From Candidatus Aenigmatarchaeota archaeon (lineage in GTDB: Archaea > Aenigmatarchaeota > Aenigmatarchaeia > Aenigmatarchaeales > DAIDAN01): a DNA stretch of 9,419 nt. This document shows, one piece after another, positions 5,124-9,419 of the stretch. The position numbers and the translations under genes were made by a program. Under the pieces are notes generated by a model, which was not told where the DNA came from, did not search any database, and worked only from the letters and a program-made list of their open reading frames with translations. Position 1 is the stretch's first letter. Each line of letters starts with the position of its first letter. Location of the stretch: assembly GCA_027310605.1 (NCBI GenBank), contig DAIDAN010000021.1, forward strand, positions 1-9,419, in the 5' to 3' direction.

Positions 5124-6416
5124 ATGCGAAAACTCCTGTTCATAATTCTCGACGGTGTCGCGGACTTGCCGGTGAAGGCGCTCGGCGGGCTAACGCCTTT
5201 GGAGGCAGCAAGAACGCCCGCGCTCGACAAAATCGCGGAAAGCTCGCGGCTCGGGCTGATGAAGGTAATCGACAAAAACATTCCGCCGGAAACCGACACA
5301 GCCGTTCTCTCGATGTTCGGATGCAACCCGCTCCTCCATAACAGTGGCCGCGGTCCGCTCGAGGCGAAAGGGATAGGACAGAAGTTCGCGGAAGGAAAGG
5401 ACTTGGTCCTGCGCTGCAACTTCGCAACACAAACCGCAGGAAGAATAACAGACACGGAGGCGCAAAGAATTGAAGGCAAGTATGCGAAAAGACTCGTGGA
5501 AGCATTGCAAAAAAATGTAAAGCTTGGCGGCGCGGCTTTTGATTTTTCCCCTGACCTGAACTACCGCGCCCTTCTTATCCTGCATTCAAGGAAAAAACTT
5601 TCCGATAAAGTCTCGAGCACGCATCCGGGATATGAAAGAAAATATTATGGAAACGTGATAATGGAAACGCCGAAACCTTTGTCAGGCATAATGAGAACCG
5701 AGAAATGCAATGCGATGGACAATTCGGAAGCCGCGAGATTCTCCGCCGAACTTGTAAATGAGTTCGTAATGCAGGCAGAAAAAATTCTGAAGAATCACAA
5801 AATAAATGTTGAGCGGAGGAAAAAAGGATTGCATGAGGCGAACGCGATACTGACGAGAGGGGCTGGAACAGAGTTGCCGAGATTGAACAAAATAAAAGGA
5901 AATTGGCTCTGCATCGCTGACACGCCCGCGGAAAAGGGAATCGCGAAACTTCTTGGAATGAAAACACCTAACTTGGCTGAACCATTAACCGACAGGCTAT
6001 TGGATACAAACAAAGAAATTGAAAAGGCTGTAAAAACAGATATGAAAGTAAGGCTGAATGTTCTTCTGAATCATATTGGTAATTACGATTCCTTCTATCT
6101 CCACTTCAAGGGCGCTGACCCGTTCGGGCACAGGAACATGCCGGAGCAGAAAAAATTCATTATCGAATCAACAGACAGGCATTTCTTCAAGCCGCTCCTG
6201 CGCAAAATCAATTTTAATGATTTCCTAATCTGCATAACAAGCGACCACACCACCGCCTGCGAATTGAAAACGCACACGGCCGACCCCGTGCCCGTTCTAA
6301 TCAGCGGAGGCGAAGATGGAAAAAAATTCTGCGAAAAAAATTGCGGGAGCGGCAGCCTCGGGATTTTCAGGGCGGAGGAGCTGATGGGCATGCTGAGAAA
6401 AAACATTATGGAATGA
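5124..6416 (+). CDS. apgM: 2,3-bisphosphoglycerate-independent phosphoglycerate mutase, archaeal type
   Basis: ApgM interconverts 3- and 2-phosphoglycerate in glycolysis and gluconeogenesis and belongs to the alkaline phosphatase superfamily with two metal ions. The 430 residues are slightly longer than the typical 400-415. Visible signatures are ILDGVADLP (8-16, metal-binding D10), PETDTAVLSMFGCNP (55-69, nucleophile region), NSGRGPLEAKGIG (73-85), KGADPFGHR (329-337, metal-binding D332/H336), STDRH (349-353) and TSDHTTACELKTHTADPVPV (372-391; D374, H375, H384). All expected metal-site elements are present, so it should be active. It is transcribed from its own TATA box, divergently from the AT-rich hypothetical gene. 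Its substrate is the product of RuBisCO encoded at the left edge, which gives a pathway link though not an operon. Homologues in some archaea also act on other phosphorylated substrates. Confidence 0.93.
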   Translation: MRKLLFIILDGVADLPVKALGGLTPLEAARTPALDKIAESSRLGLMKVIDKNIPPETDTAVLSMFGCNPLLHNSGRGPLEAKGIGQKFAEGKDLVLRCNFATQTAGRITDTEAQRIEGKYAKRLVEALQKNVKLGGAAFDFSPDLNYRALLILHSRKKLSDKVSSTHPGYERKYYGNVIMETPKPLSGIMRTEKCNAMDNSEAARFSAELVNEFVMQAEKILKNHKINVERRKKGLHEANAILTRGAGTELPRLNKIKGNWLCIADTPAEKGIAKLLGMKTPNLAEPLTDRLLDTNKEIEKAVKTDMKVRLNVLLNHIGNYDSFYLHFKGADPFGHRNMPEQKKFIIESTDRHFFKPLLRKINFNDFLICITSDHTTACELKTHTADPVPVLISGGEDGKKFCEKNCGSGSLGIFRAEELMGMLRKNIME

Positions 6417-6466
6417 CTTGAAACAGGAGCGCCGATTATATTTTTCAACAAAAAACCGCCTTAAGT

Positions 6467-6500
6467 CCGTTCTGTTAATTTAGTCCAATCAATAATGGAA
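6467..6500 (+). repeat. Dispersed intergenic element, copy 3
   Basis: CCGTTCTG (6467-6474) is followed by TTAATTTAGTCCAAT and CAATAATGGA (6490-6499), the same module order and length as at 3902-3936 and on the minus strand at 8141-8179. It is immediately followed by copy 4. Confidence 0.45.
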
Positions 6501-6502
6501 AA

Positions 6503-6565
6503 GCCGTTCTGAGTATGGAAATCCAATCCTTATCGTCTGGCTTTGATTCAAGCCATAATAATTTA
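6503..6565 (+). repeat. Dispersed intergenic element, copy 4 (expanded)
   Basis: GCCGTTCTGA (6503-6512) and TTTGATTCAAGCC plus CATAATAATT (6542-6563) are separated by about 29 bases, whereas in the minus-strand copy at 8141-8179 the same two blocks are nearly adjacent. TTTGATTCAAGCC is identical in both. This looks like an insertion within, or a deletion from, a shared element. Confidence 0.5.
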
Positions 6566-6638
6566 TGCAATTCAATCCGTATTGCAATGCTTCGCCGCCT
6601 GCCGTATGCGAATTCGTTCTGACTTCCGAATGATAATC
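6566..6638 (+). repeat. Dispersed intergenic element, copy 5
   Basis: GCAATTCAATCCGTATTG (6567-6584, containing the CAATACGRAT module on the minus strand) is followed by CGTTCTGA (6615-6622) and AATGATAATC (6629-6638). The first block differs at one position from the minus strand of 8183-8200. Within it TGCAAT/ATTGCA (6566-6571, 6581-6586) could pair. The TATA-like box of the 6709 gene follows at 6642. The rest of the 292-base gap 6417-6708 shows no coding signal. Confidence 0.5.
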
Positions 6639-6641
6639 AGC

Positions 6642-6650
6642 TTTATATAC
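6642..6650 (+). promoter_or_regulatory. Candidate TATA box of the TudS-related gene
   Basis: TTTATATAC would place transcription start near 6672, leaving a leader of about 37 bases before ATG 6709. A second AT-rich candidate, ATATTTATC (6660-6668), would give a leader of about 19 bases. Confidence 0.5.
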
Positions 6651-6676
6651 AAAAAGCGCATATTTATCATAATGCC

Positions 6677-6693
6677 CTCCGGGTTTTTCGGAG
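6677..6693 (+). other. Small hairpin in the predicted 5' leader of the 6709 gene
   Basis: CTCCG (6677-6681) can pair with CGGAG (6689-6693) across a seven-base GGTTTTT loop. The 3' arm holds the only GGAG in the leader, 15 bases before the ATG. The stem is short, so regulation is only a possibility. Confidence 0.3.
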
Positions 6694-6708
6694 TCATGGG
6701 TTCTAATT

Positions 6709-7215
6709 ATGGAGCGAAGCAAAAAAATAGTGTTCGTGTCCCACTGCCTTCTCAACCAGAATGCGATGGCAGTCGGCAAGGAGAAGTCGCCGGGCGCGGT
6801 TAAGGATTTGATTGAACTCCTTACCCAATCGGGCGTGGGCATAGTCCAGCTTTCCTGCCCGCAGATTGACTTCAACGGCGGGCTCGGCAGGAAGCCGAAG
6901 GGCAAGCCGCAGTACGACAACAAGGACTACCGCAGCTCCTGCAGGAAGCTCTCCAAGAGCGTTCTCGAGCAGGTCGAGAAATATCTCCGCGCGGACTACT
7001 CGGTTCTCGGAATACTCGGCGTTGAGTTCACGCCGACCTGCGCCGTGCACCAGCTTGAGAACGGCACGCGCAACACGCCGGGAAAGGGGATATTCATAGA
7101 GGAGCTTGAGGACGAGATGCGCAAGAAGAACTTCCAGGTGCCTATCGTCGGCGCGAACCTGAACAACATCCTCGCCACGATGGAGAAGATACAGGCGCTG
7201 CTGAGATACGCTTGA
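6709..7215 (+). CDS. TudS-related putative desulfidase (CD3072-type, DUF523-like)
   Basis: The protein (168 aa) resembles the CD3072 branch of the TudS/DUF523 family. TudS enzymes remove sulfur from 2-thiouracil using a [4Fe-4S] cluster held by three cysteines; the CD3072 branch has no proven substrate. Signatures are the start MERSKKIVFVSHCLLNQNA (C13), GIVQLSCPQID (44-54, C50) and LGVEFTPTCAVHQ (103-115, C111). C13, C50 and C111 fit the three-cysteine cluster site by position; C78 (YRSSCRK) is an additional Cys. The C-terminal GIFIEELEDEM (127-137) and PIVGANLNN (145-153) complete the domain. It should be cytosolic. It stands alone on the plus strand with its own promoter, so neighbours give no clue to function. 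Sulfur handling or thio-nucleobase salvage is an inference from the family; a link to nucleotide breakdown here is speculative. Confidence 0.8.
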   Translation: MERSKKIVFVSHCLLNQNAMAVGKEKSPGAVKDLIELLTQSGVGIVQLSCPQIDFNGGLGRKPKGKPQYDNKDYRSSCRKLSKSVLEQVEKYLRADYSVLGILGVEFTPTCAVHQLENGTRNTPGKGIFIEELEDEMRKKNFQVPIVGANLNNILATMEKIQALLRYA

Positions 7216-7236
7216 TAAAACATCTAATTTTGCAAT

Positions 7237-7248
7237 CATTGCGCAATG
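7237..7248. other. 12-base perfect palindrome after the TudS-related gene
   Basis: CATTGCGCAATG lies 22 bases after the stop. It could be a protein-binding site, or part of a 3' structure ahead of T-rich DNA at 7262-7289. Function unknown. Confidence 0.35.
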
Positions 7249-7347
7249 TTCAGGTTTAAGGCATTTTTGTGCGTCCTGTTTTATTCTTTAACGGCTCTGT
7301 AGAAATCTTCATTATGACTTGAGATGAAATTCGGGAACGCTGATAAA

Positions 7348-7414
7348 AACGCTTGCGTTGAGCGGCTCAAAACGATTGAAGTAGGCGAAGCCTACTTCCA
7401 GCGGATTAGCCGTT
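7348..7414. other. Cluster of hairpins in the 7216-7534 gap
   Basis: Three inverted repeats follow one another: AACGC/GCGTT (7348-7359, two-base gap), TTGAG/CTCAA (7358-7370, sharing two bases with the first, loop CGG) and a perfect nine-pair GAAGTAGGC/GCCTACTTC with a GAA loop (7378-7398). CGG/CCG (7402-7412) and AACG/CGTT (7371-7374, 7411-7414) could close the last part. This may be a structured RNA, a terminator-like structure or a DNA cruciform. I see no tRNA features and no convincing C/D box pair. The remaining 7216-7534 sequence shows no coding signal. Confidence 0.4.
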
Positions 7415-7440
7415 CTTAATATGAAAAATCATTCCATATC
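7409..7440 (+). repeat. Dispersed intergenic element, copy 6
   Basis: GCCGTTCT (7409-7416) is followed by AATCATTCCATA (7427-7438), a 12-mer that recurs exactly at 8231-8242. It lies 54 bases before the TATA box of the 7559 gene. The M1-type module (CAATACGRAT) is absent from this gap. Confidence 0.45.
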
Positions 7441-7491
7441 GGTTTTTTGCTGAAAACGATTTGGGGGCAAGATATTTACAATCACCAAAAA

Positions 7492-7499
7492 TTTATATA
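7492..7499 (+). promoter_or_regulatory. TATA box of the membrane-protein gene
   Basis: TTTATATA suggests transcription start near 7520, giving a leader of about 39 bases to ATG 7559 or 15 bases to ATG 7535. Confidence 0.6.
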
Positions 7500-7543
7500 A
7501 ATGCGCATATTCAACAACAAACAGTTGGAAGTAGATGAATCGG

Positions 7544-7550
7544 AAAGGTG
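7544..7550 (+). promoter_or_regulatory. Ribosome-binding site favouring start 7559
   Basis: AAAGGTG, with GGTG complementary to the archaeal 16S rRNA tail, lies eight bases before ATG 7559. The in-frame ATG at 7535 has only a weaker GGAAG upstream. Confidence 0.5.
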
Positions 7551-7558
7551 TTTCAATT

Positions 7559-8059
7559 ATGGACAGCGTGCTTCTGCTGAGTTTCGCCTTCGTCGGGCTG
7601 TCGATGCTGCTCGCAGCGTTCTCCGCGTTCTACATGTACAAGTTCACGCGCTCCTACTCCGGGAAATTCAAGAGGCCGATGGACTACCTTTTCCTGACGA
7701 TTGCGCTGTTCGCGCTTCTGATGATAGAGTTCGGGTTCGCGATGGCAATCACTCCGCAGGTCTCGTTCCCCGTTTCCGCGGCGCTTTCGCTCACCGCGAT
7801 AGCCTCGTCGCTGCTGCTCCTGCTGATTTCAAAATCCGTGTACAGGACCGAGACGGACATTATCGTGGAAAGCCTCGAGTCGCAGAAGGATTTCCTCAGC
7901 CGCAAGTCGAAACTCATAGAAGAGAAGTTCATGAAGAGGAAGATAACGGAGGACATGTTCAAGCAGATGCTGATGGATTTGGAGAAAGAGATTGTGGACA
8001 CGGACGCGAGGATACAGGTTCTGAGGGACAGGAGCGGGAAACAGCCAAAACGGATATGA
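7559..8059 (+). CDS. Three-helix membrane protein with SHOCT-like cytoplasmic tail
   Basis: The family is not named, but the architecture is clear. Counting from ATG 7559 (166 aa), hydrophobic helices lie at about 2-26, 42-66 and 70-92. A charged, probably coiled-coil tail follows (93-160), containing EEKFMKRKITEDMFKQMLMD (121-140). That segment resembles the short C-terminal oligomerisation module (SHOCT) in which a basic turn and Ile-Thr-x-x-x-Phe precede a helix; this likeness is by eye. An alternative ATG at 7535 would add eight residues (MNRKGVSI); the ribosome-binding site and attATG context favour 7559. With three helices the N- and C-termini lie on opposite sides. The KaiC-like ATPase gene follows 235 bases later on the same strand but has its own promoter, so a joint function is only possible. 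Confidence 0.75.
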   Translation: MDSVLLLSFAFVGLSMLLAAFSAFYMYKFTRSYSGKFKRPMDYLFLTIALFALLMIEFGFAMAITPQVSFPVSAALSLTAIASSLLLLLISKSVYRTETDIIVESLESQKDFLSRKSKLIEEKFMKRKITEDMFKQMLMDLEKEIVDTDARIQVLRDRSGKQPKRI

Positions 8060-8140
8060 AACAAACGGATAAAACTTATTATCAATCAGACAGGGGAATG
8101 CTGTCGTCAGCGATTAAAAATAATACGCTCTCAATAAAAA

Positions 8141-8200
8141 ATAATCATTACGGCTTGAATCAAAAAAATTCAGAACGGCTGCCAATACGGATTGAACTGC
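8141..8200 (-). repeat. Dispersed intergenic element, copy 7 (inverted)
   Basis: Read on the minus strand from 8200: GCAGTTCAATCCGTATTG (8200-8183), then GCCGTTCTGAA (8179-8169), a T-run, GATTCAAGCC and GTAATGATTAT (8151-8141). It carries the three modules in the order used by copy 5 and aligns end to end with copy 2. It is the only copy read clearly on the minus strand. Confidence 0.55.
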
Positions 8201-8206
8201 AACATA

Positions 8207-8218
8207 TAACGGCCGTTA
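8207..8218. other. 12-base perfect palindrome upstream of the KaiC-like gene
   Basis: TAACGGCCGTTA lies between the inverted and direct copies of the dispersed element, about 37 bases before the TATA box of the KaiC-like gene. This is a plausible dimer-binding operator position, but no regulator is identified. Confidence 0.35.
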
Positions 8219-8220
8219 AA

Positions 8221-8248
8221 GCGTCCCTGAAATCATTCCATAATGATT
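8221..8248 (+). repeat. Dispersed intergenic element, copy 8
   Basis: GCGTCCCTGA (8221-8230) is a diverged CCGTTCTG module, followed by AATCATTCCATA (8231-8242, exact match to 7427-7438) and CATAATGATT (8239-8248). The TATA box begins seven bases later. The rest of 8060-8294 shows no coding signal. Confidence 0.5.
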
Positions 8249-8254
8249 AAAACC

Positions 8255-8262
8255 TTATATAT
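8255..8262 (+). promoter_or_regulatory. TATA box of the KaiC-like gene
   Basis: TTATATAT with an upstream A-rich stretch (AAAACC, BRE-like) predicts a start near 8284 and a leader of about ten bases before ATG 8295. Confidence 0.6.
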
Positions 8263-8294
8263 CGTCCCGAAGATTATTCTCAAGGAAGATTTTT

Positions 8295-8990
8295 ATGAAA
8301 AAAATCGAAAGGGTCGAGACCGGCATAGGAGGGCTTGACAAGCTGATACAAGGCGGTCTGGTAAAAGGCTCAGCCTCGCTCGTTTCCGGCGGAACGGGAA
8401 CCGGCAAGACGATTTTCTGCTGCCAGTTCCTGAAGCGCGGGCTTGAAAAAGGGGAAAGCTGCCTTTTCATAACCTTCGAGGAGTCTGTGAATGACATATT
8501 GGGCGATGCGGCATCTTTCGGCTGGGATCTCGGCAGGCATGTGAAGAGCGGAAAACTTGTCTTCGAGTATGTTGACCCGTTGGAGGCGAAGACGAGGCTC
8601 GGAAGCATTGACGAGTTCGTGAAAAAGACGGTGAAGGAAAAAAAGATAGCAAGGATAGCGATCGATTCGATTTCCGTTTTCGGGCTTTACCTTGCCGACC
8701 ATTACGAGTTCAGGAAGGACCTGCACAAGCTTCTGGAAACGTTGAAAGGCACTGGCGCGACTTCCGTTTTAACAGCCGAGGCTGTGAACAGCTCCACAAG
8801 GTTCACCATCGAGGAGTTCGTGGCCGATGCGTTGATAAACCTTTACGGGCTGAAAATCGGCGAGGGCAACTTCCGCTCATTGCAAGTCGTGAAAATGCGC
8901 AGGACAAGGCACGCTGAGGACGTTTTCCCCTTCGAGTTCACAAAGACGGGGATTGTGGTAAAAAGCAAGGAAAGCGTTTTCAAAACCTGA
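8295..8990 (+). CDS. Single-domain KaiC/RecA-like ATPase
   Basis: A 231-residue P-loop ATPase of the KaiC branch of the RecA/RadA superfamily, with one KaiC domain instead of the two of cyanobacterial clock KaiC. It opens with the family signature VETGIGGLDKLIQGGL (7-22), then Walker A GGTGTGKT (32-39), TFEES (60-64) with the paired catalytic Glu E62/E63, Walker B RIAIDS (120-125, D124), FTIEEFVADALI (170-181), and a C-terminal VVKMRRTRHAEDVFPFEF (198-215) matching the lysine-methionine-arginine strand of this family. All catalytic elements are present. Archaeal single-domain KaiC proteins are often hexameric and act in signalling or in control of membrane machinery; the substrate here is unknown. 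It is preceded by a palindrome and repeat-rich promoter region and converges on the next minus-strand ORF with one base between the stops. Confidence 0.88.
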   Translation: MKKIERVETGIGGLDKLIQGGLVKGSASLVSGGTGTGKTIFCCQFLKRGLEKGESCLFITFEESVNDILGDAASFGWDLGRHVKSGKLVFEYVDPLEAKTRLGSIDEFVKKTVKEKKIARIAIDSISVFGLYLADHYEFRKDLHKLLETLKGTGATSVLTAEAVNSSTRFTIEEFVADALINLYGLKIGEGNFRSLQVVKMRRTRHAEDVFPFEFTKTGIVVKSKESVFKT

Positions 8991-8991
8991 T

Positions 8992-9419
8992 TCAGTACTG
9001 TACCTTGTCCTTCATATGCTTCAGCGTAATCTCCCAATATTTCTCCAGATATTTTGCAGTGACATCCCTTTTTCTTTCGTTGTGTCCGGCAAATCCCGCT
9101 TTTATCAAATAAAAAACACTTAAAAGCGGAATCAACGGATTAAGCCCTCTATACTTTATTATTTCCTGAAGCAAAATATAGGGAAAAACCCCGAGATAAT
9201 TCTTATGTTGAAAATACCTCCACCATTTGTTTTCATAATAGGCGGCGCGGACGTCCTCGCCGAGCAGCATCCTTATTTTTATCTGCTCTTCAAGGATTTT
9301 CTTAAAGTAATATTCCTTTTTTTCTATATTTCCTCTCTTGTCTTCTTCACAGGCTTTTTCATAAAACAAGTGGGCGTTCATTACAAGTTTTCCTGCTACA
9401 ATACTTTTCTTTCTTGTAA
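8992..9419 (-). CDS. Hypothetical helical protein, possibly continuing past the right edge
   Basis: From ATG 9381 the ORF gives 129 residues and ends in TGA (8994-8992). The frame stays open upstream to the window edge (at least 12 more codons, ending ...SIVAGKLV before the ATG), so the true start may lie outside. No TATA box stands at the expected distance from 9381; a weak AGGAAA precedes it. The N-terminal part (AHLFYEKACEEDKRGNIEKK and onward) looks like a TPR-style helical pair, and the middle has an aromatic stretch (KWWRYF) and two rather hydrophobic helices (about 64-95), so membrane contact is possible. The family is not recognised. It is more AT-rich than the KaiC-like gene on which it converges. 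Confidence 0.55.
   Translation of the reverse strand, partial: TRKKSIVAGKLVMNAHLFYEKACEEDKRGNIEKKEYYFKKILEEQIKIRMLLGEDVRAAYYENKWWRYFQHKNYLGVFPYILLQEIIKYRGLNPLIPLLSVFYLIKAGFAGHNERKRDVTAKYLEKYWEITLKHMKDKVQY

Noticed and set aside
6543..6803. Plus-strand open frame of 86 codons
   Set aside because: It covers the repeat elements and the promoter of the 6709 gene and overlaps that gene out of frame; no coding features.
7300..7420. C/D box RNA or tRNA in the 7216-7534 gap
   Set aside because: GAGATGA and CTGA resemble C and D boxes loosely but are not a proper pair, and no T-loop or acceptor stem of a tRNA can be formed.
7501..8250. Plus-strand open frame of 249 codons overlapping the membrane-protein gene
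   Set aside because: It starts inside the promoter region right after the TATA box and is rich in Arg/Ala/His like an off-frame translation; the overlapping frame has clear membrane helices and a ribosome-binding site.
714..8294. The recurring intergenic modules as a CRISPR array
   Set aside because: Copies are diverged, scattered over kilobases between genes, in both orientations, and lack regular spacers; no cas gene is present.
8295..8990. Circadian KaiC or the recombinase RadA
   Set aside because: There is only one KaiC domain and no KaiA/KaiB partners; it lacks the RadA N-terminal helix-hairpin-helix domain.

Overview
The window is archaeal chromosome. Every recognisable family has an archaeal form: form III-type RuBisCO, AMP phosphorylase, the archaeal phosphoglycerate mutase ApgM, an Ogg2 8-oxoguanine glycosylase and a single-domain KaiC-like ATPase. 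Promoters also look archaeal: TATA-like boxes lie about 25-26 bases before ATG codons, implying leaderless mRNAs, for the genes starting at 3968, 5124 and (minus strand) 5047. Small genes, short intergenic gaps and an AMP-based RuBisCO pathway would suit a DPANN lineage (Diapherotrites/Micrarchaeota/Woesearchaeota-like), but the lineage is an inference and was not tested.

Layout. 1-713: 3' end of the RuBisCO large-subunit gene. 912-2177: a same-strand group of three unrecognised genes, namely a membrane-anchored cysteine-rich protein, a multi-pass membrane protein ending in an AN1-like zinc finger, and a small zinc ribbon. 2179-2271: a possible 30-residue ORF. 2274-3815: AMP phosphorylase. 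3968-4600: Ogg2 DNA glycosylase. 4604-5047 (minus): an AT-rich hypothetical gene with an in-frame TAG at codon 6. 5124-6416: ApgM. 6709-7215: a TudS-related putative desulfidase of the CD3072 type. 7559-8059: a three-helix membrane protein. 8295-8990: a KaiC/RecA-like ATPase. 8992-9419 (minus): a hypothetical ORF still open at the right edge.

How the genes connect. AMP phosphorylase makes ribose-1,5-bisphosphate from AMP, an isomerase (not in this window) makes RuBP, RuBisCO makes 3-phosphoglycerate, and ApgM converts that to 2-phosphoglycerate. Three steps of the route from nucleotide ribose to lower glycolysis are therefore encoded within 6.4 kb. Whether they are co-regulated cannot be seen from the sequence.

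The most unusual signal is between the genes. Five intergenic stretches (714-911, 3816-3967, 6417-6708, 7216-7534, 8060-8294) share a degenerate set of short modules: CAATACGRAT, CCGTTCTG and a CATAATRRTT-like block, often just upstream of a TATA-like box. I cannot assign this set to a known element. None of the 12 main ORFs ends in TAG, which gives the single in-frame TAG at 5030-5032 some added interest.
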